From Galeruca laticollis (lineage: Eukaryota; Arthropoda; Insecta; Coleoptera; Chrysomelidae), in contig OY998180.1 of the NCBI GenBank assembly GCA_963921935.1, positions 98,728,480-98,792,479 on the forward strand: a stretch of 64,000 nt of DNA. The letters run 5' to 3'. Each line of letters opens with the position of its first letter. Positions within the stretch are counted from its first letter, which is position 1. Of this stretch, positions 10,868-23,435 are shown piece by piece. The translations under genes were made by a program, and so were the position numbers. The notes below the pieces were generated by a model. The model was given only the letters and a program-made list of their open reading frames with translations, searched no databases and was not told the origin of the DNA.

Positions 10868-11785
10868 ATCGAGACTTTCAAATAAAATTCCATCAAATTA
10901 AAACTGGAGTACCGCAAGGCAGTGTCTTAGGCCCTTTCTTATACTTGTTATATACGGCAGATGTACCAACTACCAATGAAACGCTTATAGCAACATTTGC
11001 TGATGATACAGCAATTATGTCATCTAATACTGATCCTAGCACAGCTTCCGACCAACTTCAAAATCATATAACTCTCCTGCAATCATGGTTTAAAAAATGG
11101 AAAATTGAAGTCAACACTAATAAATCTAACCAAATCACTTTCACCACAAAACAGTGTGCCTGTCCGCAAGTCACCATTAATGATGATCCAATACCGATAT
11201 GCAACGAGGTCAAATATCTTGGTATTCATTCAGACCAAAAACTGACATGGAAAACTCGCATAAAAGCTAAAAGAAAACAACACGATATAAAAATTAAAAA
11301 TATGTATTGGCTAATTAACAAAAAATCACAACTATCTACAGAAAGCAAAATCTTAATCTACAAAACCATACTAACACCTATATGGACATACGGTATTAAA
11401 TTGTGGGGTTGCAGCAAACCATCTAACACCAAGATCCTGCAGTCCTTCCAATCTAAAACCCTCCGTCTATTAATAAATGCTCCATGGTATGTTTCAAATG
11501 ACACTATACACAGAGATCTAAGAATACCATATATCAAAGACATCATTACAACTCGCTCAAATAAATACAGAAAGCGATGCACAGATCATAGCAATCAAGT
11601 TATCAGTAACCTGTTCAACCTACAATCAGAAGAAAGAAGACTAAAAAGAATTTGGCCCAAAGATCTGTAAAAATCTAGAGAACCGTTAATGGATGGTACC
11701 TGATTCAAGCCACCAACCCACATTATCCTATTTACTTATTACTCTATAGTGTAGTAGAGTAAATTTGCAGTTAAATAAATAAAAA
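10868..11785 (+). pseudogene. Jockey-clade RT C-terminal half and 3' end (continuation of 4918-5287)
   Basis: The Jockey relic resumes with the conserved TGVPQGSVLGPFLY block, the catalytic FADDTAIM, and KYLGIHSDQKLTW, followed by the Jockey thumb and C-terminal region to a stop at 11668-11670. A 3' UTR of about 110 bp ends in an A-rich tail near 11775-11790. The frame from about 10896 to 11670 has no stop, although it is separated from the RT N-terminus by the 5.6-kb insertion. It is related to, but clearly diverged from, the Jockey element at 45775-50164. Confidence 0.85.
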
Positions 11786-12156
11786 AAAATTTAATCAAGC
11801 GATCGCGAGTGTTGAAAAATGTAAGCAAAAGTCGAAATCAATTTTCCGTTCGTATACTCTCGTTGGTTTTTAAGTTGCTACTCCGAGCCAGCATCCATAG
11901 GGTGGAAACAGGTGGAGGTGCCAAGTAAGTTGGGTCACTTTAGTAAATACTAATCCCTAATTGCTGACCTAAACTTTGGTATAAATCATATGAACGATTT
12001 GTTTTATTTCTCTTCAAGCTAATTAGGACGGGTATAGATACCCATTATTATAACCAGAAAGAATAAATATTCTATTCTCTCCTTTCCTCCCAGCGGATAT
12101 CCGTAATTTATTACTAACACTCTCCGTCGACTTGAATAAATAGCAGTTAACTAGTT
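11786..12156. other. No gene recognised
   Basis: AT-rich noncoding sequence between the Jockey tail and the foldback element. No ORF, repeat or RNA signature was seen. Confidence 0.6.
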
Positions 12157-14767
12157 TGTAACACTACCAGGGTCGTTTAAAGACCCTTACGTTACTTGTA
12201 GTAATAATTATGATTAACCCCTTGCCAATGCGTGGATGTTCTAGTTACCTATAGTTTATTTCAGTAACACAAGAAGAATCATTACTTTTGAGCGGACTAA
12301 GGCTGTTCTTCCCAAAAGAGCTTGAAGTTCGACCTCGGTTTACAATACGAGGATTTATAAAAAAAAAGTTTAGAATGATTTTAAATGAAAGGTCGAGTTC
12401 ACTTCATAAATATATTCCCTTATAAGTTAGTCGAAATTTATAATTAACAAAGTCAAAAATTATTTAAAAATACAGTTGCCAAATTCAATCAAAAGATTTA
12501 TAATTTTGGAAAGATAAGTGGGGCGAAACTTATTACTTATAATTAACAACAAACAAAACAAAAGAAGAAATTATACAATATGTGGAAAGTTGACAGTTTA
12601 ATTTCTTAGCAATAGGCTCATAAAATACAATTGAGAAACCGATCGAAGGAATTACAGTTAGATTTACCTTTTGTAAAATTGAACATAATGAAAATTTATA
12701 GACGAAAATTGAAATAACACTTTAGATTAGATTTTACTTTTTTAACAAAAATATACTTCGAATTACACCAGATAACAGGAACTCCTGAGGATTCGTTCCC
12801 CTCTCTCTATTCAAGTAACTGTGATATCGGCTAAATTCCACTTATAAATTAACTTAACATGAATGAACTTAAAACTGCCTGAAATTGTCTGATCGACTGA
12901 ATTTATTTAAAAATTTGCGCCTGGTTTATTTAATCTATTAATATACCAACCTTACAATCATTTAAAATAATCGGTATTTACTCCCTAGTTCTTAATTAAA
13001 AGATGCTATACTATTACTTAAGTAAACTAAATACCCCGACGATCTGATTGTTAGTTTAGATATGTAGTCGATAGCGAGAAGCAATGTATAGAAAGGTTGC
13101 TAGATTATACTATATGACGACCCTTTGTCAATTTTTTATATGTCCCGGTTCTGCATGTACACCCCTCAAATAATGGTTAGTCTGTTAATTAAAATTATCA
13201 ATTTACTCACCGGAGACGAATCTCTTCCCCTCAGACGTGGAGCGTGGTGACCCGAAGAATATGCACAGAACAAACAACAAAAATCACGTATGCTAGTGAT
13301 TTTCGCAAAATTCACGAAAACTCCAAGTGGTGTTCAGAACGCCGGCTGGACACGCTCTGGTATAAAGAAATTATAAAAATTATTATTGGAATTGGGACAA
13401 CCTGTATCATATAAAAAATGAAATAATATATCTTCAGCTAGTTCACAAAAAATTGAGAGATACATTAACTCATGTATGAAATCGCAAATTCAGCGACCTA
13501 TATATGGAGTTTAGTCGACAGGTAACTGAAAAAATTTAATGAACAAGGGAATGAAAATATTGAAACATAATTAGAGCGTGTGTAGCCGGCGTTCTGAACA
13601 CCACGTGGAGTTTTCGTGAATTTTGCGAAAATCAATAGCATAAGTGATTTTTGTTGTGTGCATATTCTTTGGGTCACCACGCTCCACGTCTGAGGGGAAG
13701 AGATTCGTCTCCAGTGAGTAAATTAATAATTTTAATTAACAGACTAACCATTATTTAAGGGGTGTACATGCAGAATCGGGACATATAAATAATTGACAAA
13801 GGGTCGTCATATAGTATAATCTAGCAACCTTTCTATACATTGCTTCTCGCTATCGACTACATATCTAAACTAACAATCAGATCGTCGGGGTATTTAGTTT
13901 ACTTAAGTAATAGTATAGCATCTTTTAATTAAGAACTAGGGAGTAAATACCGATTATTTTAAATTATTGTAAGGTTGGTATATTAATAGATCAAATAAAC
14001 CAGGCGCAATTTTTTAAATAAATTCAGTCGATCAGACAATCTCAGGAAGTTTTAAGTTCATTCATGTTAAGTTAATTTATAAGTGGAATTTAGCCGATAT
14101 CACAGTTACTTGAATAGAGAGAGGGGAACGAATCCTCAGGAATTCCTGTTATCTGGTGTAATTCGAAGTATATTTTTGTTAAAAAAGTAAAATCTAATAT
14201 AAAGTGTTATTTCAATGTTCGTCTATAAATTTTTATTATGTTCAATTTTACAAAAGGTAAATCAAACTGTAATTCCTTCGATCGGTTTCTCAATTGTATT
14301 TTATGAGCCTATTGCTAAGAAGTTAAACTTTCGACTTTCCACATATTGTATAATTTCTTCTTTTGTTTTTTTTGTTGTTAATTATAAGTAATAAGTTTCG
14401 TCCCACTCATGTTTTCAAAATTATATACCTTTTGTACAAATTTGGCAACTGTAATTTTAATTAATTTCTGACTTTGTTAATTATAAATTTCGACTAACTT
14501 ATAAGGGGATATATTTATTAAGTGAACTCGATCTTTCATTTAAAATCATTCTAACCTTTTTTTTTATAAATCCTCGTATTGTAAACCGAGGTCGAACTTC
14601 AAGCTCTTTTGGGAAGAACAGCCTTAGTCCGCTCAAAAGTAATGATTCTTCTTGTGTTACTGAAATAAACTATAGGTAACTAGAACATCCACGCATTGGC
14701 AAGGGGCTAATCATAATTATTATTACAAGTAACGTAAGGGTCTTTAAACGACCCTGGTAGTGTTACA
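12157..14767. mobile_element. Foldback/long-TIR DNA element with 1.2-kb inverted arms
   Basis: The left arm (12157 to about 13360) and right arm (about 13572-14767) are reverse complements with few differences, around a loop of about 210 bp. The termini are TGTAACACTACCAGGG and its exact complement. A short self-complementary GGGTC/GACCC pair flanking TTTAAA lies just inside each end. No transposase frame is visible, so it would be non-autonomous. No convincing target duplication was found, and the superfamily is not assigned. The inner arm ends contain GCCGGC next to the spacer. Confidence 0.8.
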
Positions 14768-15613
14768 GCTGGCTCAGTAATGTAACCCAATAGGCATATA
14801 TCTCGAGACTATTTTGTTCTCTCACAGGATTAATAATTCTTTGTTTTTTTATTTATTTTATTTCATTCGTTATTGGAAACGTCTGCAGATGCCAATTACC
14901 GTAAAAGAACATTTCGATGACTTTCAATCAGAGTTTTCCTTCGTTCACACATTTGAGGCCTGCCGGTGGAAACTCTCGCACTTAGGACTGCCAGAAGAAT
15001 TTATTTATTGGATCCCATGAATGTAGTCGTACATAAACAGCTATACTCTATTACTCCATGTAACAGATTCAATCGTGGAAACGATTTCTAGAATAATAAA
15101 GGGATTTATTTTCGCCCAGTATTTAAAATATTAGAAACTTGTTAGTGAGAAACCTAAAAGGAATAAAAAAAAGAAATTGTTTTAACCTTTACCCGGATTA
15201 ATCTAATAACATTGTTGTGTAGGTTATGGAGTTCCGCGAGTGACCTTCATCAGCAAATTTTTGCAGTAATAACTGACACCGCACATTTTTTTACGGTGGT
15301 ATAGTCGGGAGCCTTAATTACTAACATGACATAAAAGACATTTGAACATTTTATTTTGTACAGTTTTAAAATACGCGTTTGAGGATCTCCTAACTTTAAT
15401 TTAAATTCTTTTCTCTCTGCGTTTCATGTCAGCGGTTGCGTCTACATTTTTTTTTACTTCAATTTTTTTTTGCTTGTCATTACTGTACTTTTAATTTTTA
15501 CTTTTTTTACTTTTGATATAGTTAAGTTTATTGTATTGAGACTATGTTTTTTTCTTCACACACCCTACTCCCCTTTGGCATAAGATCACCAAAAAGTGAA
15601 AATTGTAAAACGG
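14768..15613 (+). other. Noncoding; short orphan frame and one arm of a direct repeat
   Basis: A frame at 14814-15020 encodes 68 residues, including MPITVKEHFDDFQSEFSF, with no homology I recognise; it may be an exon or relic. At about 15389-15478 a T-rich segment matches 18794-18880 in direct orientation (shared block around TCAGCGGTTGCGTC). The pogo element lies between the two. Confidence 0.4.
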
Positions 15614-15615
15614 TA

Positions 15616-18488
15616 CCGTAAAACGGGGTTACATTGAACAATTTTGCAATGAAGATGGCCTGAATTTTTTTTGGGGCCGATATATTTTTTTGAGGGTTGC
15701 AAATATGTTTTCCTTGGACTTCCTGATAAAATTAGTCGCAGGTTCTCAAAAAAAAAATGTTTCTGAAATAAAAGGTTTAAAAAAATCTCTCAAATTTTGG
15801 TGTGCAACCGGCGATATGCAAAAGATATCTTCTCATAACTAATTTTCCACGATACTAGTACCTATTTGAACCTTATTCTACATAATACCGTAAATCATTA
15901 GGGTTCTGATATATTTTTAATTAATCAATACAAAAAATATGTCAATTTTTTTGGGAACATGGGTAACATTGAACGGCAGGATTCAACGTGCTCGGACGGC
16001 ATCAATCGAGTTCCATGTAAATATTATTGTTTGGCGTTACCTACCTAGTTTTGAATCAATTTCGATCAGTATAACATTGGTTGGCTTGGCGGTAGAAACA
16101 TTGTGAGGTTATGAAATTCAGTTGTGGTGCAGTAGTGCAGTGCGATAATCTCATTCCAAAATGCGTGATTACGTTAGAAAGTTGGGTAGTCGATCATATA
16201 AAAAGTACACCTCTGATACTGTGAAACAAGCAGTCCGCGAAATTAAAACAAAAAAGTTGTCACATTCCAAGGCGTCGAAGAAATACAAAATCCCAAAAGG
16301 AACATGAAACCACAAACTGAACAAGAAAAAAATGAAGGACGTCGGAAGGCCCACAGTTTTAAACAACGACGAAGAAAAGGCACTGGTCAAGATGCTCTTG
16401 AAAACAGCTGAATGGGGCTTTCCTTTGACTCACGACGATTTACGACATGTTATGAAAAGCCATTTGGATACAACAGGTAAGACAGTTAAGCAGTTTAAAA
16501 ATAATTTGCCTTGTATCGACTGGATTAAAGGTTTTCTGAAAAGAAACAGATAATTAAGTGCAAGAAAATCTCAAAATATAAACCCAAAAAGAGCATCTTC
16601 CACTAGAGAAGTTTTAATTGCATATTTTGATAACCTTGAGCTATGTCTAGACGGAGTTTCCCCCGATTGTATATGCAATTTCGATGAGACAAATTCGGCG
16701 GATGACCCTGGGTCTACAAGATTCTTTTTTAAAAGAGGGGTGAAATACCCAGAATGTTTATTGTCTCAATCAAAATCGAACATTTCTTTGATGAAGCGCT
16801 TCGGGAGTTCTGCTGCCTCTGTATGTAGTCTACAATGCAGAAAACCTTTGGACAACTTGGACGGAAGGAGGACCCGATAAAACCAGATAGAACCGAACAA
16901 CTCATGGATGGTTCGATTCTGCAACATTTTTAAATTGGTTTACTTCTGTTTTCCTCTATTCCACGAGACATTAAGAAGGAGTCAAAGTATTAATCGGGGA
17001 TAACTTGGCGAGCCATTTTTCTGAGCAAGTTATCAGACTGTCGGTTGAAAATAATATTCGATTCATATGTTTACCGCCGAATACCACGCATATCGCTCAA
17101 CCCCTGGATGTCGCGGTGTTCGCACCACTGAAGAAACAATGACGTGCAATAGTCAGCGATTATAAGTTAGCAACGGGATCAACTAGTCTTCCAAAGGAGA
17201 TGTTTCCAAATCTTTTAAAGAAGCTGATGTTAAAATTTGCAGAAACCGGTGAACAAAACCTTCAAAGTGGCTTTCGGGCAACAGGTATATACCCTTTAGA
17301 CAGAAATCAAATATTAAAGAAATTGCCTGGTACTGATGATACTGAATCAAATCAAAGTTTCTAAAACAGTTTAAACGACACAGTTATACAATTTGTACAG
17401 GGTATTAGGAACAAAAAGGGAACTAGAACTCAAAGAAAAAAGAAAATTAACATCACACCGAGTAAAAGCATTGGACTGGAAGATTTTTAAATAGGGGAAG
17501 TTCTGGATGTTCTGCACCACCCACCAATAATAAGAAAAAGTCTGCTAAGGAATTGGATAGTGACAGTTCCGACAACGAACTAGAGCTTCAGGACGAATCT
17601 GATTGTGATTTCGAGACATTTTGTGATGAAATACACCAAGAAGAGAACGAGGAGATCGAGAAGCCAACAGGGGCTGCAGTCATCAACGATTATGTGCTCG
17701 TGAGATTCGCAACCAAAAAGACCTTGAAATTTTTCGTTGTTCTTATAAAAGAAAAACTGCCTGATGGAAACTATGTGGTCAAATTCCTGAGAATTGCGAA
17801 GAATTCTGCCTTCTATTGGCCAGGGGTAAATTTTTCAGTGCATTTTGCATTATGTATACCAAAATCGATTGTTGATTTATTTTCAGATTTCAGTCGTAAG
17901 TCTTTCGGATTTTGAGAGACTTCTGCCAGCTCCAGCTGAAGACCGGCGCGGAAAAGTGGTTTTTTCGATCCAATTTGATGGGTATACTCTGTGCTAAAAT
18001 CCTTCTAAAGACTGTCGTTTATACGTTTCCCTTATTATTTTGTCATTTGACTTGAGAATTACCAATTTCTTTAGTGTGAAATATGATTTTATAAGACTGT
18101 GTAAAAGAATTTAAAGTTTAATAAAAAAAATGTAAAAAAATATTTTGTCAATAAATATAACCACCTTAGCATTGGGAAAAAAACTCTCCCCACTAATTTT
18201 TTCCGCTTGTTTCACTGACGGGGTTAAATTAAACAAATAACTAACCTGTGGGCTCGTAGACACCCATTTATACTATGTTCAATGTTACCCCGGCCCAGGG
18301 GTAAAATTGAACAGCAACTTTTTTATAGCTATCTCTACATAGCTACGCCCAATAGATAATCTAACGTATGTAAAGTCATGCTTCTATAGTGACCCATAAG
18401 TGGTATTTTTTTTTATTCTATTGAGCGACAGATACAAAAGTTATTCATCAAAATATGAAGAAAATGTTCAATGTAACCCCTTTTACGG
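15616..18488 (+). mobile_element. pogo-family (Tc1/mariner superfamily) DNA transposon
   Basis: Terminal inverted repeats begin CCGTAAAACGGGGTTACATT at the left, with the complementary form ending at 18488; arms are about 25 bp with one indel. The element is flanked by TA at 15614-15615 and 18489-18490, the TA target duplication expected of the superfamily. The 2.87-kb length suits a single transposase gene, found degraded at 16161-17915. Confidence 0.9.
16161..17915 (+). pseudogene. pogo-like DDD transposase (DDE_1), heavily mutated
   Basis: From the ATG at 16161 the protein starts MRDYVRKLGSRSYKKYT, matching the HTH/psq-type DNA-binding region. A CENP-B-like region follows (GRPTVLNNDEEKALV near 16340). 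The catalytic core is recognisable across frames: FDET near 16681, GDN near 17000 and QPLD near 17098, the three acidic residues of pogo enzymes. The acidic C-terminal tail is open at 17553-17915 and resembles the tails of related insect transposases. Stops at about 16304 and 16551, several frameshifts and further nonsense codons inactivate it. Confidence 0.85.
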
Positions 18489-18489
18489 T

Positions 18490-19054
18490 ATTACTAGGGT
18501 AATTCGCATCGAGAAATAGCAGAAAATTTGTTTATTGTAGCATTCGAAAATACCCAACCAATTAGCAAGAAACAAGTGAGAACGGTTATAAAAAATTTTT
18601 CAAGAACATGGATGTGTCACTCCTACAAAACTGTTTATCTCAAAACGGGGGTTTATTCGAACATTTGATTTAAATTCATTGGAAAATTAAGAAGTTTTTT
18701 ATTTTATAATTTATTACCTATCATAATATTACTTTTATTTAAAAATAATAGGAATTTTCATTAAAATTCGATTTTATTTAAGTTTGTTTATTTCCTAACT
18801 TTAATTTAATTACTTTTCTCTCTGCGTTCCGTGTCAGCGGTTGCGTCGACATTGTTTTTACATTAATTTTTTTTGCTGAGTTTGAGTTCGTAAATGAGCA
18901 GAACCTGATGTACAGTTTTACGGAAAATCCCATTTTCATAAATTTTTCTAAATTCACCACCCGAAATAATTTTTTTACGAACAACTGACAAATTTATTGG
19001 AATCCTCGTATCAAAAATCGAGTATGAAAAATTTCATCGAAATCAAATTTTTTT
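18490..19054. other. Noncoding; possible helix-turn-helix relic
   Basis: Near 18505-18640 one frame gives a short stretch starting EIAENLFIVAFENTQPISKK that looks like the HTH region of a transposase, but it is too short to assign. At 18794-18880 lies the second copy of the direct repeat seen at 15389-15478. Confidence 0.3.
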
Positions 19055-19505
19055 TGGGATTTTCAATCCATAGGAAACGGAATTTATAACTCGGTTTGCA
19101 TTATCCATGGGAAGTTGCTGTACTTTTTTTATAATAGTATAAATACTCCTATTTCGATTTTCACCAATTTAAGTCCCTCCATTGCATAGACGTAGTTACT
19201 ACAAATTTTTTAAGGTAATTTTTTAAAAAAGTTCTACTCCAGCTTTAGTCCTGTATATTGTCTACAAATATGAAATGGGGGAATTCAAATATGGTAACTA
19301 ATTGAGATGTATATTTCTTCTATGGAGGGCGCAAGAAAGGAATCGATATATAATATAGTTTCTTAATTATAGAATTTCTTATGGAAGCGTGTTAAAAAAA
19401 TTTTGCGGTTCTGACCAAAAAATTTTGGTTTACTTTGAATGTATGGAAAAAATTATGCAGTACCATGTATTTTAGTACGAGGAATCCATTATTTTGTTAG
19501 GAAAA
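19055..19505 (-). repeat. Diverged inverted repeat, left member
   Basis: This stretch is the approximate reverse complement of 24805-25225. Shared blocks surround TGGATTGAAAATC, CGAGTTATAAA and TCCATACATT. Divergence is high and there is no coding potential. Confidence 0.5.
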
Positions 19506-19554
19506 AAATGTTGGGTGAAAACTGATAGCCTCGTTACATAAGGTGAAGTCATGT

Positions 19555-20570
19555 GCTGGGTACATCAACTGGTTATGTTATTTAGTGGTTTGAAAGTTCT
19601 AATTAATGTTGGTGTTATTTCTTTAATATATGGAAAAGAAATATAATAATTGGGGATTTCAGAACTTTCTAAAGTAATGTCTAAATTTGAAGAGCAATTA
19701 TATAATATGTATTTTACTAAATTATTTATTTACAATGAAAAAAGAAGCCGAATTACAAAGTATTCCATTTTTAGATAATAAATTAATAAGAAATGATAAC
19801 ACATTATCCATTGACTGGTATAGAAAACCAATAAGTTCTGGAAAATTTATGAACTACTGGTCATATCATAAATATTCTATGAAAATTAAGTTAATCAAAC
19901 AAATGAAAAACAGAATAACTAAGATATCAGACCCTTATTCCACGAAAAGAACTTGAAAATCCTTCATCAATTATTTTTAGAAAATGGATATCGAAATAAT
20001 TTAGTAGAATACATATTTTATAATTGCTCTTCAAAATTAGACATTACTTAGTTTTGAAATCTCCAATTATTATATTTCTTTTCCCTATGTTAGAGAAATA
20101 ACACCAAAATTAATTAGAACTTTTAAACCACTAAATAACATAAAAATTGCAAATAAAACATGTTAACCAATAAAATCGATTTATACAAAAGTCAAACATA
20201 AAACTAATATTCCTAACCTTTCCAATGTAGTATATTGTATTCCTTGTAAAAATTGTGATGATAAATATGTAGGTCACACAGGTAAAAAATTAAAAAATCC
20301 CTACATAAAAGTGATTGCAGATTATATCCCAATAGATGTGCTTTAACAAAACATGTAATTAATAAAGACCATATAATGGATTTTGATTCTGTAAATATTT
20401 TAGATATACAATCAAATACTAGAAAAAGACTTTTCTTGGCAATGGCACACATATCTCAAAAACCAAATATCATTAACAAAAAAGTGAACATAATAATTTA
20501 AGTGATATTTATTATTACCTATTATCTATTAATAAAAATCATACAAATATTTCAAATTTTTCTTCTATTT
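19555..20570 (+). mobile_element. Penelope-like element 2, head-to-head truncated pair
   Basis: The right copy (about 19735-20570) encodes RT C-terminal motifs FLDNKLI and DWYRKPISSGKF, then a decayed GIY-YIG region with NVVYCIPCKNC and KYVGHTGKK. The left part (about 19555-19725) is the reverse complement of 20000-20145, so a shorter inverted copy abuts the head of the right one. This is the same architecture as at 1280-4161 but much older and from a different subfamily. Several stops break the coding region, and no hammerhead-like motif was found. Confidence 0.7.
19741..20500 (+). pseudogene. Penelope RT tail plus GIY-YIG relic
   Basis: The frame is open to 19956 through the RT connection block (DWYRKPISSGKFMNYWS). 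It then continues in other frames through a linker to the cysteine-containing GIY-YIG entry (YCIPCKNCDDKYVGHTG near 20228-20282) and the downstream nuclease helices. There are at least three frameshifts or stops. Confidence 0.7.
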
Positions 20571-20820
20571 AACAAATTTTATGTTAAAATAACGTCATTT
20601 AATTAATATAAAACAAGAGATAACCATAACTCAATTCAATATTATTTAGATATATGGTTAATTTAAGCATAACCTTTAATATTTTTAGTTATTTCTATGT
20701 TCCTTAAAAAAAAGAATAATTATTTAAAAAAAATCTGTTTAATTTCAATTCGACAAATATTTAAAAAAAAATCAAATACATCTTTTGATATTTTATAGAA
20801 TTTACCACGTATAACTTTTA

Positions 20821-23421
20821 ATAAAGAGATTAGGAAGGCCAAAAGGCTTAATTTTCAAGCCTTTTGCGAAAAGATCACTTCCACTCACACAGCGGCCAGA
20901 CTACAAAAGGTCATGGCAAATGGGGGAACTAACCCCACAATGTCGCTGAAAAAGCCAGTCATACACGGAAGATGGAGAGGAACGATCGATTCTTCTTCTT
21001 AGAGCCCACTTTCCAGGTAGTGAACCAGCAACAAACACTGAAATAGCAATGAATTACACCAAAATATTCCACAAGGAAAATTGGGACATTGCTAAGAAAA
21101 TACTTACCAGACAACGGTTGGAATGGGCAATAAGTACCTTTCAACCATATAAATCACCAGGAGTGGATGGAATATTTCCAGTACTTCTGCAGCAAGGGAT
21201 AGAGGAGATTCTTCCTCGCCTGCTGAAGATTACAAGAAGCAGTCTAACAGTGGGTCTAATACCTAGAAAATGGAGAAGGGCAAGGTAAACCTTCATACCA
21301 AAAATAGGGAAAAAAGATGGGACTGATCCCCGATCTTTTAGACCCATCTGTCTAACATCGTTCCTGCTCAAAACGATGGAGAAAGTAGTGGATAACTACA
21401 TAAGAACAGAGAATCTGAAGAATATACCACTTCATAAATTTCAGGATGCTTACATAGCGGGTCGATCAACTGAGAAGGCTCTGTATCAGCTGACCGAAGT
21501 CATCCAGAGAACTCCGAACAACAAAGAATTCGCAATGTGCGCATTCCTGGATATATCTGGGGCCTTTGACAACACAACTCATGTGTCTGTCAAAGAAGCA
21601 CTAAAAAGGCGAGGAGTAAATGAACCCAGTATAAAATGGATGTATGAGTTGTTGATGACGAGGATAGCTGAGACACAGGTGGGGAATCAAGCCACTCGGG
21701 GGACACCTCAAGGGAGAGTGATATCTCCCCTTTTATGGAGCCTCGTAGTAGATGAGTTGCTCTACAGGCTAACGGAGCTTGGCTCCGAATGTATGGGCTA
21801 TGTTGATGACATAGTTCTAATAGTCAGAGGCAAGTTCGAGAGCACCTTGTGTGATTTATTACAAAAGTGCCTCAAAATCATTGAGCAATGGTGCTTGTCA
21901 ATGGGGCTAAACATTAACCCAAACAAGACCATAGTAATTCCATTTACCCGGAAAAGAACACTTCCAGCCATGAAACCCATATCCTTAAACGGGGAAATCA
22001 TAGAATGGAAATCAGAAGTTAGATATCTAGGGATAACCCTAGACAATAAGCTTCTGTGGAATAAGCATGTTGAAATAACTGCTAATAAAGCAATAAGAGC
22101 TTTGATGGCGTGCAGAAATCTAGCTGGTAAGAGGTGGTGCTGTAACCCAAAAATGCTGCGATGGATGTACGCCATAATTGTGAGACCAGAAATTACGTAT
22201 GGGGCAATAGTTTGGCATACAAAAATAAGTCAGTACAGCACGAGGAAGACCCTCGACAAAGTTCAAAGGCTTGTCTGTGTGTGCATCACTGGAACTATGA
22301 GAACGTGTCCAACTAGGGCACTTGAGATCATTACAGATCTCACACCTCTACATCTGGTGATAGAAAGATCTGCCCAAGAGGCAATTCTTAGAATATCTAG
22401 GGAAGGTTCAAGCAATGAGAGTATTAAAAATCAGGGAGCCTGGTCCTCTCTACCAAAGTACATCTCATCAGCGAATCTTCCCAGTGACGAAATGATCAAG
22501 AAAGTAAGTATCGAAAAGAATTTCACTATGATGCTAAATACGAGGAGAAACTGGGAAAGGGAATACAGCACCCAAACTCTCAAAGAAAACACCATTAAAT
22601 GGTATACGGATGGTTCAAAAACCACCACTGGAGCATATGGGCCTGGCACTAGATACTCATTATCGTTAGGCTCCTTCCCGAGCGTCTTTCAGGCAGAAAT
22701 ACTTGCGATTGAAAAATGCGTGGAAATGAGCCTAGAAAGAAACTATCAGACATGTGACATATCAATCCATTCTGATAGTCAAGCAGCTATCAAAGCATTG
22801 AGCTCCCATGTCATTGACTCAAAGTTGGCATGGGAGTGCCGAAGAAAACTTGATGAATTAGGCAAGAATAATAGGGTCTCTTTAGTCTGGGTTCCTGGCC
22901 ACTCGGGAATCACAGGAAATGAAGAGGCTAATACACTTGCCAGGAAAGGAGCCTTTCTATGGTGTAGGAAAATGCTCCTATAAGAAAGAGTTTCGGAAGA
23001 ATGAGGAAACCGAAAGAGAAGCACTCTGGCGGTGCCTACCCGGGTTGGAACATTCCAAAAAGTTCCTGCAGAACTTTGACACTGCTAGATCCAAAAAATA
23101 TTTGGACCTCAGTAAAAATAAGCTACATCTCCTCACGGGCTTTCTTACAGGACACTGCCGTCTTAGGAAGCACCTAATGGGAATAGGTCTAGCAGAAACT
23201 GACGAGTGTAGATTCTGTGGGGAGGAGGATGAAACTCCCGATCACCTAGTTCTGGAATGCCCCGCCATTGCAAGCCAACGCAAGAAATGCTTCGAACAAG
23301 AAACTTGGAACTGGAAGGCGAGCTGTAGTAGTAGCGAGAACAGCTCTGATAGGGGGGGGGGGCACAATAAACCTTAGGTTTCAGTGCATTGTAACCCCGT
23401 TAAAATATAAATCTAAAAAAA
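20821..23421 (+). mobile_element. LOA/R1-group element, 5'-truncated (copy 2)
   Basis: Begins at the equivalent of position 8157 of copy 1 and runs to the 3' end. It is flanked by ACGTATAACTTTTA (20807-20820) and ATGTACAACTTTTA (23422-23435), a 14-bp target duplication with two mismatches. About 90% or more identical to copy 1 by eye. It lacks the ORF1, APE and early RT regions, consistent with incomplete target-primed reverse transcription. Confidence 0.9.
21049..23377 (+). pseudogene. LOA-like RT and RNase H, truncated copy 2
   Basis: RT begins near YKSPGVDGIFP. A stop at 21286-21288 interrupts it, and the frame then runs open from 21376 to 22983 (535 codons) through AFLDISGAFD, GTPQGRVISP, the catalytic motif altered to GYVDD, and RNase H (TDGSK, HSDSQAA, WVPGHSGITGNE). 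A deletion of about 25 bp relative to copy 1 near 22952 shifts the frame. The C-terminal zinc region continues in the other frame to 23377, with a further internal deletion at the end. Lengthy open frames suggest a younger insertion than its missing half implies. Confidence 0.8.
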
Positions 23422-23435
23422 ATGTACAACTTTTA

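Noticed and set aside
12157..14767. Interpretation of the foldback as a piggyBac element
   Set aside because: GGGTC/TTTAAA motifs near the ends suggested it, but no TTAA target duplication or transposase is present.
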